From NCBI GenBank assembly GCA_016793585.1, contig JAEUJR010000987.1:1-17353 (forward strand): a DNA stretch of 17,353 nt, given 5' to 3'. The notes below the pieces were generated by a model. The model ran no database searches. It had not been told where the DNA came from and worked only from the letters and a program-made list of their open reading frames with translations. The translations under genes were made by a program, and so were the position numbers. How positions within the stretch are numbered: the first letter of the stretch is position 1; each line of letters starts with the position of its first letter. This stretch comes from Archangium sp. (GTDB taxonomy: Bacteria; Myxococcota; Myxococcia; Myxococcales; Myxococcaceae). Shown in pieces: positions 5,410 through 12,222 of this stretch.

Positions 5410-7167
5410 TTACGAGCCCTGCGTCTGTGCGCGCCAGAGCTTCGAGTAGGTGCCGTTGAGCGCGAGCAACTCGGCGTGCGTGCCCTGCTCCACCACCCTG
5501 CCCTGCTCGAGCACGACGATGCGATCGGCCTTCTGAATGGTCGCGAGCCGGTGGGCGATGACGAGCGCGGTGTGGCCGGGCAGCACGCGCTCCAACGCGG
5601 CCTGCACCTCGCGCTCGCTCTCGGGGTCGAGGTTCGACGTGGCCTCGTCGAGCACCAGCACGGGAGCCCGGCTCACGAGGGCGCGGGCCAGCGCGAGCCG
5701 TTGCTTCTGGCCTCCCGACAGCGTCACGCCCCGCTCGCCGATGGGCGTCTCGAGGCCCTGCGGCAGCGCGACGATGAAGTCCCACGCCTGGGCCGTGCGA
5801 CAGGCGTCTTCGAGCTCCTGCGCGGTCGCCTGAGGCCGACCCACCAGCAGGTTCGCGCGCACCGACGCAGAGAAGAGCAGCGCCTCTTGCGTGACGAGCG
5901 CGAACTGGCCGCGCACGCTCGAGATCGACCGCTGCGTCACGTCGACCCCGTCGATGAGATACCGACCGCCGCTCGCCTGTTCGAAGCGCAGCAACACTGC
6001 GGTGAGGGTGCTCTTGCCGCTCCCGCTCTCACCGACCAGCGCGGTCACCCGACCCGCTTCGATCGAGAACGTCGCGCCGTTCAGCACGGGGCGATCGGCC
6101 CATCGAAAGGTGAGGTCTTCGAGCTCGATCGAGCGCTCGAGCTGCTGAACATCGGGAGCCCCAGCGACGAAGGGCACCGAGCTCGGCAACGAGAGCACGG
6201 CCTCGAGCCGCTCCATCGCGACGCCCGCCGTGATCGCGAACTGGCTCACGCGGCCGAGATCCTTCGCGGGCTGGTAGAGCAGAATCACGGCGCCCAGAAA
6301 CGAGACGAGGGCTTCGGGCTCGACGGCGCCAGACGACGCGGCCCAGCCGAGGGTGCCGGCGATGGCGACCGACGCGAGGATCTCCATCACCCCGGGGACC
6401 GCCGCGCGAGCCCACGCCGCACGCGACAGCGACACCTGCGCGTCGGCGGTGCGTCGATCGAACCGATGCGACTCGGCCACCTCGGCGTTGAACGCCTGGA
6501 TCGCGCGCAGCGCACCGAGCCCCTCCTGCACCTGGCCTGCGAGCGCGCCGAGGGCGGTCTGGCCTTCACGTGTTCGCGCCATCAACGCGCGCGTGAGCCG
6601 CGACGCGGGAACCACGGCGATCGGCACCGCGATCAACGTGAGCAACGCGAGCTTCCACGAGAGCGCCACCGCGACCGCCGCGAGGATCACGATCTGCAAC
6701 GTGTCGCGCAGCCACGAAGCGACCGTGTACGTGGCGGCCTGCTCGACCGCGGCGACGTCGGCCGTGAAGCGGCTCAAGAGATCGCCCGTGAGTAATCGCG
6801 CCCGCTGCCCGGGAGACAACGCGAGCATTCGTTCGAAGACGCTGCGCCGCAGATCCTTCACCACCTGCTGACCGAAGAGCCCGACGAAGTAGAACTGGCC
6901 GAGGTAGCCGACGCCCTTGATCGCGCCGACGATCACCACGACGACCGGCAACACGAGCAAGACCCTCTCACGTGGCCACGAGGCGAGCTCGGGCACGAGC
7001 CTGGCGAGCAGCCCGAGGCCCTCGGTGCCGCCAGTGAGCAGGAACCGCAGCGCCGGCCCCATGAGAAACGCGTACGCGCCGGTCGTCACGCCGACGAGGC
7101 CCATGCAGACGAAAGCGATGCCCAACAGCGACCGATGCGGGCGGCCGAGCGCGAGCAGCTTCAGCAT
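5410..7167 (-). CDS. msbA: MsbA-type lipid A / lipid ABC exporter, fused permease and ATPase
   Basis: A half-transporter of 585 residues, the usual MsbA length, expected to work as a homodimer flipping core-lipid A across the inner membrane. The N-terminal membrane domain (about 1-330) has hydrophobic segments near 14-43, 69-90, 148-188, 261-280 and 287-300. The ATPase domain (about 345-585) carries Walker A GESGSGKS (379-386), the Q-loop Gln427 in LVTQEALLFS, the signature LSGGQ (483-487), Walker B VLVLDE (503-508) and the switch His539 in IAHRLATI. The start at 7167 (MLKLLALGRPHRS) places the first helix as in relatives; a GTG at 7194 would add nine residues. It heads the minus-strand LPS operon and is divergent from lpxB. 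The substrate is inferred from context: sequence alone does not separate MsbA from other exporters. Confidence 0.88.
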   Translation of the reverse strand: MLKLLALGRPHRSLLGIAFVCMGLVGVTTGAYAFLMGPALRFLLTGGTEGLGLLARLVPELASWPRERVLLVLPVVVVIVGAIKGVGYLGQFYFVGLFGQQVVKDLRRSVFERMLALSPGQRARLLTGDLLSRFTADVAAVEQAATYTVASWLRDTLQIVILAAVAVALSWKLALLTLIAVPIAVVPASRLTRALMARTREGQTALGALAGQVQEGLGALRAIQAFNAEVAESHRFDRRTADAQVSLSRAAWARAAVPGVMEILASVAIAGTLGWAASSGAVEPEALVSFLGAVILLYQPAKDLGRVSQFAITAGVAMERLEAVLSLPSSVPFVAGAPDVQQLERSIELEDLTFRWADRPVLNGATFSIEAGRVTALVGESGSGKSTLTAVLLRFEQASGGRYLIDGVDVTQRSISSVRGQFALVTQEALLFSASVRANLLVGRPQATAQELEDACRTAQAWDFIVALPQGLETPIGERGVTLSGGQKQRLALARALVSRAPVLVLDEATSNLDPESEREVQAALERVLPGHTALVIAHRLATIQKADRIVVLEQGRVVEQGTHAELLALNGTYSKLWRAQTQGS

Positions 7168-7223
7168 CGAGCCGACGAGTGGAGATGACGACACGGGCCG
7201 CGGCACTGTACACAATCGCCCGC
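7168..7223. promoter_or_regulatory. Divergent intergenic region between msbA and lpxB
   Basis: This 56-base gap must hold, or lie next to, the promoters of both the LPS operon and lpxB, unless transcripts start inside the genes. I see no convincing -35/-10 pair on either strand; the only AT-leaning patch is TGTACACAAT at about 7207-7216. If lpxB begins at the GTG at 7224, no Shine-Dalgarno sequence precedes it, which would suit a leaderless or short-leader transcript. The placement is inferred from gene layout only. Confidence 0.35.
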
Positions 7224-8381
7224 GTGAAGCCGCCCAGCGTTCTCGTGGTCGCAGGAGAAGCCTCAGGTGACGGCCACGGCGCCGACGTCGTGCGCGCGAT
7301 GAAGGCGAAGCGGCCCGAGTTGGCGTTCTTCGGCATGGGTGGGCCGAAGCTCGAGGCCGCCGGGCTCGAGGTGATTCACGGCGCGCACGAGATCTCGGTG
7401 ATGGGCATCGCCGAGGTGCTGCCGAAGATTCCGCGCATTCTCAGAGTGCTCGGCGATCTGGAGCGCACCGCGAAGGAGCGGCGGCCCGCGGTCGCGCTGC
7501 TGATCGACGTGCCCGACTTCAACCTGCGGCTGGCCGAGCGGCTCAAGGCACTGGGCATACCCGTCGTCTACTTCGTGGCGCCGATGATCTGGGCGTGGCG
7601 TGAAGGGCGGGCCAGACGCATCGGCAGGCTGGTCGACGAGCTGTGCTGCATTCTGCCGTTCGAAGAGCCGTTCCTGCGCGAGCGTGGCGTGAACGCGACG
7701 TACGTCGGCAGCCCGGTGCTCGATCAGGTTCCGCCAGTGAACGAGCCGGCGCACTTCCGGCGCGCGCTGGGGCTCGACGAGTCGCGGCCGGTGCTGGCGG
7801 TGCTGCCGGGGAGTCGTCGCTCGGAGATCGCCCGTCTCGGAGCGCTGATGCGCGAGGTGGCGAGGGCCGAGGCCGAGGCGCACCCCGGGTTGCAGGTGGT
7901 CGTGCCGGTCGCTCCGGGCCTGCCGAAGGCCCTCGTGAGCGCAGCGTTCGAAGGTGTGGAGGTGACGTTGATCGACGGTCGTGCGCCCGAGGTGGTGGGG
8001 GCGTGTGACGTCGGGCTCGTCGCCTCGGGCACGGCGACGCTCGAGGCCGGGCTCATGCGGCGGCCGTTCGTCACCATCTACCGCGTCTCTCCGCTCACCT
8101 ACGCGGTGGGCAAGGCGCTGGTGCGCATTCCCTTCTTCTGTCTGGTGAACCTGCTCGCGAAGAAGCGGGTGGTGCCCGAGCTGCTGCAGGGCGACGTGAC
8201 GGTGCCGAAGGTGATGGCCGAGCTCGAGGCGTTGTGGAGCGGGCCCGCGCGTGAGGCCTGTCTCAGCGGGCTCGACGAGGTGCGCGCGTCACTCGGCGCG
8301 ACGGGAGCGGCGGCCCGCGTGGCCGAGCGGGTGCTGGCGCGGCTCGTGGAGGCGCCTGCGAAGGAAGTTGCGGGCTCGTGA
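7224..8381 (+). CDS. lpxB: Lipid-A-disaccharide synthase LpxB
   Basis: LpxB (GT19) condenses UDP-2,3-diacylglucosamine with lipid X to form the lipid A disaccharide that LpxK then phosphorylates. The 385-residue protein has the normal length and a full motif set: VVAGEASGDGHGADVV at 8-23, FFGMGGPKLEAAG, LIDVPDFNLRLAERL, APMIWAWREGRARRI, CILPFEEPF, YVGSPVLDQ, VLPGSRRSEI, LVASGTATLEAGL and TIYRVSPLTY, then VNLLAKKRVVPELLQ near the end. The GTG at 7224 (VKPPSVLV) was chosen because it aligns with the family's N-terminus; GTG at 7179 and ATG at 7185 are in frame but would add residues unlike LpxB. It is divergent from the LPS operon and 22 bases upstream of a lipoprotein gene, with which it may be co-transcribed. 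Confidence 0.95.
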   Translation: MKPPSVLVVAGEASGDGHGADVVRAMKAKRPELAFFGMGGPKLEAAGLEVIHGAHEISVMGIAEVLPKIPRILRVLGDLERTAKERRPAVALLIDVPDFNLRLAERLKALGIPVVYFVAPMIWAWREGRARRIGRLVDELCCILPFEEPFLRERGVNATYVGSPVLDQVPPVNEPAHFRRALGLDESRPVLAVLPGSRRSEIARLGALMREVARAEAEAHPGLQVVVPVAPGLPKALVSAAFEGVEVTLIDGRAPEVVGACDVGLVASGTATLEAGLMRRPFVTIYRVSPLTYAVGKALVRIPFFCLVNLLAKKRVVPELLQGDVTVPKVMAELEALWSGPAREACLSGLDEVRASLGATGAAARVAERVLARLVEAPAKEVAGS

Positions 8382-8403
8382 TTCCTCTGCTTTTCATCGC
8401 GCC

Positions 8404-8838
8404 ATGACCCTCTCGACCATTTTCCGTTCGGCTGTGGTGCTCGCAGTTCTCGCGCTGTCGGCGTGCAGCAACCCCGTGGGCGTGTACCGAGGCTCGACGA
8501 CCCAGACCGTCTCGAGCGGTGGGCAGAGCTCCACCAAGACCATCACGGGCGACATCGTGACGGTGTTCGCGAGCTCCGACCCCAACCAGCTCGTGTTCGA
8601 GTCGACGGGCCTGGCGCTGACCGCGACGAAGAACGGAGACGCGCTCACGTTCGCCGGCGGTCAGACGCAGAGCATCACCGAGACCTCGGGAATGAGCAGC
8701 ACCTCGCTCACCTCGGGCACTGGCAGCATCACCAGCACCTCGCTGACGCTCAACCTCACCCTGACCATCTCGCAGACGGGCGGCGGGCAGACGCAGAACA
8801 GCACCGCCATGCTCGCCTACACGGGCCAGAAGATCTGA
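8404..8838 (+). CDS. Small Ser/Thr/Gly-rich predicted lipoprotein of unknown function
   Basis: A 144-residue protein with a lipoprotein signal peptide: Arg8, a hydrophobic core (about 10-18), and the lipobox LSAC with Cys21 as the acylation site, followed by Ser-Asn. With no Asp at +2, export to the outer membrane would be expected under the E. coli rule, which may not hold here. The mature part is dominated by Ser, Thr, Gln and Gly with alternating hydrophobic residues and short imperfect repeats, such as STSLTSGTGSITSTSLTLN at about 100-118 and the pair GGQTQS and GGQTQN, suggesting beta strands. I do not recognise the family. It starts 22 bases after lpxB, so it is probably co-transcribed. 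No good ribosome-binding site is visible. Its stop lies one base from the stop of the convergent kinase gene. Confidence 0.8.
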   Translation: MTLSTIFRSAVVLAVLALSACSNPVGVYRGSTTQTVSSGGQSSTKTITGDIVTVFASSDPNQLVFESTGLALTATKNGDALTFAGGQTQSITETSGMSSTSLTSGTGSITSTSLTLNLTLTISQTGGGQTQNSTAMLAYTGQKI

Positions 8839-8839
8839 G

Positions 8840-10762
8840 TCACTGGAACCGTTCGAAGGTGACGTCCATCGCGTTTCCGGCCGTCACCTGAATGGTCTTC
8901 TTCCGCTCCAGGGCACCGAAGTTCGCTTTGACGGTGTAGGTCCCCTCGCAGAGGGTGACCTCCTTCAAAGCCGAGAAGCCCTGGAGCTTTCGTCCGTTGA
9001 CGGAGAACTCTCCGCCAGGCTCGACCTTCAAGGTCACCTTCGCGCGGGGACTCTGGAACTTCACCTCTTCATTCGCGCCAGCGGGCAGCTCGAGCTCGAG
9101 CGACTTCGTGCAGAAGAACTCGCCGTTCCGGCCCTGAATCAGGTGTTTGCCGGCGGAGAGCTCGAGGGTCACCGGAGCCGGGCCCCACTTGTGCCCATCA
9201 GCCGTGATCTGCATGGGGATGTCTGAGGTGACGCGCACCACCGCCGCGCGTTCGTCGTGCGTTTCGCCAGCGTCGACGGTCGGAGCCTCGACGATCGTCG
9301 TCGGCCCTGCGTCTTCGGGTTCGTCAGGGGTGACGACCTCGGAAGCGCCGGCATCGACGACGGCGATCGGCGGTGGCGTGATCGTCGCGCCCGCGTCTGG
9401 CGTGGTGTTCGTGACCGGGTCAGCGGGCTTGAGGAGCAGCACACCCGCGACGATCGCGATGAGCGAGAGGCTCGCCAGCACCACCCAGTTCACCAGCCTC
9501 TTCGCAGGAGGCGCAGGAATGGTGTCGACCTCGCCCTCGATCGCCTCTTTCACCTGACGACGGTCGCCGATGATCGCGGTCGACTGCTTCGAGGAAGGCA
9601 GGGGCACGGCCGGGGTCGCCTTGATCTGCGGCTCGGTCGGCCCGTGGGCGACCTGAGACGGCACCGGCGGAGGCGGCAACGAAGGAATCGCGGGCACCCG
9701 CAAAGACGGCGCGGTCGGCGCGAAGCCGAGCTCCTCCTGCCCTGCCGCTGCGGCCCCCGGGTCCGACGGAATCTCTTGTTCGGTGCGCGCGCCAGACCAG
9801 GTGTGCTGGGCCTCGGCGGGCGAGAGCTGCGGCGGTGTTCCGGGCTCGAGGTGTGCGACCTCGGCGGCCACCACGCGGAAGAGCCGCAGCAGATCTTCCT
9901 GACCGATGGGCTGACCGACGAAGCGCAGGTACTTCTCGAGATCTTCCTTGAGCGCGAGCGCGGTGGGGTAGCGGCCGTCACGATCGGGGTGCACGCAGCT
10001 CGCCAGGATCTGGCGCAGGGGCATCGGCAGGTTCGGGCGCAGCTGCTCGATGGGCCGAATGCGCGACGCGCGCGCGTTGTCGATCTGCTCGACCTCGGTG
10101 TTGCCGGCGATGGCGCGCGTGTTGGTGAGCAGCTCGTAGAGCACGAGGCCCAGCGCGTAGACGTCGACGCGGCGATCGATGTCCTGCCCGGTGATCTGCT
10201 CGGGCGCCATGTACGGGTACTTGCCCTTCACGAGGCCGGCCTGCGTGCGGTGCGTAGCGGTCGCGGCGCGCGCGACGCCGAAGTCGATCAGCTTCACCAC
10301 GCCCGTCGTCGAGAGCAGCACGTTGTGCGGCGTGACGTCTCGGTGAATGAGGTTGAGCGCCTGACCCGTCTTCGGGTGCTTCGCCTCGTGGGCCGAGTGC
10401 AGGGCCCCGGCGACGTCGGCGATGATGCGCGCGCACAGCTCGGGCGCCATGAGCTCGCCCTGACGCTCGTGCTCGAGGCTGATCGTCATCAGGTCGAAGC
10501 CCGGCACGTACTCCATCGCCAGGTAGAAGACGCCGTTCACCTGCCCGAGATCGAAGATCTCGGCGATGTTCGGGTGGTGCAGGCTCGCGAGGATCGCGGC
10601 CTCGTCGAGGAACATGCGCACGAAGTCTTCGTTCGCGCAGAGGTGTGGGTGCGGGCGTTTGATCACGCACACGCCGCGGGGGCCACGGGCCAGGAAGACG
10701 TCGGCCATTCCACCAGCACCGATTCGTTTGTCGAGGGTGTACGGCCCGAGCGTTTCAGCCAT
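8840..10762 (-). CDS. Transmembrane Ser/Thr protein kinase with PEGA-like C-terminal repeats
   Basis: A 640-residue Hanks-type kinase. The kinase domain (about 7-280) has the glycine loop IGAGGMADVF (14-23), Lys35, Glu54, the catalytic loop HRDVTPHN (140-147, Asp142 and Asn147), DFG (160-162) and MAPE (185-188), so all catalytic residues are present. The catalytic loop lacks the common Lys of HRDLKPEN, having Thr instead. A Pro/Ala-rich linker (about 306-420) leads to one membrane helix at about 423-445. Outside lies a linker with four DAG tripeptides starting at 456, 470, 484 and 497, then two beta-rich PEGA-like units (about 507-567 and 572-638) with four Cys in the distal half or nearby. 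The C-terminal part is expected in the periplasm as a sensor or wall/envelope anchor. Ligand and substrates are unknown. It is convergent with the lipoprotein gene and divergent from the GT2 gene. Confidence 0.93.
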   Translation of the reverse strand: MAETLGPYTLDKRIGAGGMADVFLARGPRGVCVIKRPHPHLCANEDFVRMFLDEAAILASLHHPNIAEIFDLGQVNGVFYLAMEYVPGFDLMTISLEHERQGELMAPELCARIIADVAGALHSAHEAKHPKTGQALNLIHRDVTPHNVLLSTTGVVKLIDFGVARAATATHRTQAGLVKGKYPYMAPEQITGQDIDRRVDVYALGLVLYELLTNTRAIAGNTEVEQIDNARASRIRPIEQLRPNLPMPLRQILASCVHPDRDGRYPTALALKEDLEKYLRFVGQPIGQEDLLRLFRVVAAEVAHLEPGTPPQLSPAEAQHTWSGARTEQEIPSDPGAAAAGQEELGFAPTAPSLRVPAIPSLPPPPVPSQVAHGPTEPQIKATPAVPLPSSKQSTAIIGDRRQVKEAIEGEVDTIPAPPAKRLVNWVVLASLSLIAIVAGVLLLKPADPVTNTTPDAGATITPPPIAVVDAGASEVVTPDEPEDAGPTTIVEAPTVDAGETHDERAAVVRVTSDIPMQITADGHKWGPAPVTLELSAGKHLIQGRNGEFFCTKSLELELPAGANEEVKFQSPRAKVTLKVEPGGEFSVNGRKLQGFSALKEVTLCEGTYTVKANFGALERKKTIQVTAGNAMDVTFERFQ

Positions 10763-10821
10763 TCGAAGGGCGGCTTACCACGGTTCCCCTCAGGCACAGC
10801 GTGCGCTATGCGCGCGCGGTC
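10763..10821. promoter_or_regulatory. Divergent intergenic region between the kinase and GT2 genes
   Basis: Fifty-nine bases separate the two divergent starts, so both promoters are probably here or within the gene ends. I could not find a convincing sigma-70-like -35/-10 pair or a clear inverted repeat. An in-frame GTG at 10801 could give the GT2 protein seven extra residues, which would shorten this gap. Confidence 0.3.
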
Positions 10822-11526
10822 ATGAACCCGGCTCTGGTCATCATCCCGACGTACAACGAGCGCGACAACCTCGGCCCCATCACCTCGGCGGTGCTGGCGG
10901 CAGACCCGCGCATCGACATTCTCGTCGTCGATGACAACTCACCCGACGGCACCGGGCAGCTCGCCGACGAGCTCGCCGCGAAGGAGCCGCGCCTTCGCGT
11001 GCTGCACCGCGAGAAGAAGCAGGGGCTGGGGCGGGCGTACCTGCACGCGTTCTCGTGGGCGCTCGAGCACGGCTACCAGTTCATCATCGAGATGGACGCC
11101 GACTTCAGCCACGACCCGCGCTACCTGCCGGAGCTGATCGACGAGGCGCAGTCGGGCACCGATCTCGTGCTGGGCAGCCGCTACGTCACCGGCGGCGGCA
11201 CGGTGAACTGGGGCGTGGGCCGGCAGCTGATCTCGCAGGGCGGCTCGCTGTACGCGCGCTCGGTGCTGGGCGTGAAGGTTCGCGATCTCACCGGCGGCTT
11301 CAAGTGCTTCAACCGGCGGGTGCTCGAGGGCATCAACCTGGCCGAGGTGTTGTCGAGCGGGTACGGCTTTCAGATCGAGCTCACCTACCGCGCGCTGAAG
11401 AAGGGCTTCACGGTCAAGGAGATCCCCATCGTGTTCGAAGACCGTCGCGTCGGTCAGTCGAAGATGAGCCGGAAGATCTTCCTCGAGGCGTTCACGGTGG
11501 TGTGGAAGCTGCGCTTCTCCGTGTGA
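10822..11526 (+). CDS. Polyprenol-phosphate mannosyltransferase-like GT2 enzyme (Dpm1/Ppm1 family)
   Basis: A soluble-looking GT-A glycosyltransferase of 234 residues, the size of Dpm1-type enzymes without a membrane domain. Motifs are VIIPTYNERDN (6-16), VVDDNSPDGT (35-44), the metal-binding DAD at 92-94 in MDADFSHDP, LGSRYVTGGGTVNWG, DLTGGFKCFNR, SSGYGFQIEL and the C-terminal IPIVFEDRRVGQSKMS. This set is typical of enzymes that move mannose (or glucose) from a nucleotide sugar to a polyprenyl phosphate at the cytoplasmic face, giving a donor for lipid-linked glycosylation. The start ATG at 10822 aligns with the family; a GTG at 10801 is possible. It is followed four bases later by marC. 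No GT-C mannosyltransferase that would use the product is in the window, so the exact sugar is inferred from the family. Confidence 0.88.
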   Translation: MNPALVIIPTYNERDNLGPITSAVLAADPRIDILVVDDNSPDGTGQLADELAAKEPRLRVLHREKKQGLGRAYLHAFSWALEHGYQFIIEMDADFSHDPRYLPELIDEAQSGTDLVLGSRYVTGGGTVNWGVGRQLISQGGSLYARSVLGVKVRDLTGGFKCFNRRVLEGINLAEVLSSGYGFQIELTYRALKKGFTVKEIPIVFEDRRVGQSKMSRKIFLEAFTVVWKLRFSV

Positions 11527-11530
11527 TGCG

Positions 11531-12154
11531 ATGTTGAACACCTTTCTGATCGCGATGCCGGCGGTGTTGTTCATCGTCGATCCGATCGGGGTCGTGCCGC
11601 TGTTCGTCGCGATGACGGCGAACGACCCGCCAGAGAAGTGCCGTGCGATGGCGAGGCGCGCCTGCGTCACTGCGATGGGCGTGCTGATCTTCTTCGCGCT
11701 CTTCGGCACGGTGATCTTCAAGGTCTTCGGAGTGACGCTCGCGGCGTTTCGCGTGGCGGGCGGGTTGCTGTTGATGCTGACCGCGCTCGACATGTTGCGG
11801 GCGCAGCACCCGGCGACGAAGACGTCTCCTGAAGAAGCGAAAGAAGGCGCCGAGCAGGAGGACATCGCCATCGTTCCGCTCGCGATGCCGCTGCTCGCCG
11901 GCCCGGGTGCGATCGCCACCGTGATGGTGTTGATGGCTCAGTACGGCGGGGAGTGGATGGGTGCCGGCGTGGTGATCGGCTGCATCGCGATCACGTTCTT
12001 CGCGACCTACCTGCTGCTGCGCAGCGCGAACCTCGTCAAGCGGGTGCTCAAGCAGACGGGCATCGCGATTCTCGAGCGCATCTTCGGGCTCATCCTCGCG
12101 GCCATCGCGGTGCAGTTCGTCTTCGAGGGCGGCAAGGCGCTGCTCGCGGGGTAG
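11531..12154 (+). CDS. MarC family integral membrane protein
   Basis: A 207-residue membrane protein with about six hydrophobic segments (near 3-27, 46-66, 70-88, 116-138, 144-165 and 183-202), the MarC/YhgN layout. Recognisable motifs are the early FIVDPIGVVPLFVAMT and, after a short charged loop (about 95-115), IVPLAMPLLAGPGAIATVM, the second half of the internal repeat. MarC proteins were once linked to multiple antibiotic resistance in E. coli, but that link was not upheld and their function is still unknown. The gene starts four bases after the GT2 stop, so the two are almost certainly co-transcribed. That suggests a link to lipid-linked sugars or membrane lipids here, which is inference. 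Confidence 0.9.
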   Translation: MLNTFLIAMPAVLFIVDPIGVVPLFVAMTANDPPEKCRAMARRACVTAMGVLIFFALFGTVIFKVFGVTLAAFRVAGGLLLMLTALDMLRAQHPATKTSPEEAKEGAEQEDIAIVPLAMPLLAGPGAIATVMVLMAQYGGEWMGAGVVIGCIAITFFATYLLLRSANLVKRVLKQTGIAILERIFGLILAAIAVQFVFEGGKALLAG

Positions 12155-12222
12155 CGCGCGAGGTCGCGAGGGCAGCAATCCGGCTTCCGGCGTGGTTCGG
12201 GCTGTGCTTTCTCTCGCTCGCC

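Noticed and set aside
5378..5785. Upstream extension of the waaA frame by 136 codons
   Set aside because: It runs into the exporter's ATPase coding region in another frame and looks unlike protein; the membrane anchor right after the ATG at 5377 is the normal WaaA start.
7179..7223. Earlier lpxB starts (GTG 7179 or ATG 7185)
   Set aside because: The added residues do not resemble LpxB N-termini, and the GGAG before ATG 7185 is directly adjacent, too close to act as a ribosome-binding site.
8690..8790. DNA tandem repeat in the lipoprotein gene
   Set aside because: The similarity comes from Ser/Thr/Leu codon reuse in imperfect short units with no fixed period, so I treat it as protein composition rather than a DNA repeat element.
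9257..10825. Long plus-strand open frame opposite the Ser/Thr kinase gene
   Set aside because: It is antisense to a gene with complete kinase motifs, is full of Arg, His and Asp runs typical of the complement of GC-rich coding DNA, and shows no domain.
12155..12222. Possible promoter or terminator between marC and the acyl-CoA dehydrogenase gene
   Set aside because: The 68 bases show short GC-rich palindromic scraps but no stem with a T-run and no believable -35/-10 pair.
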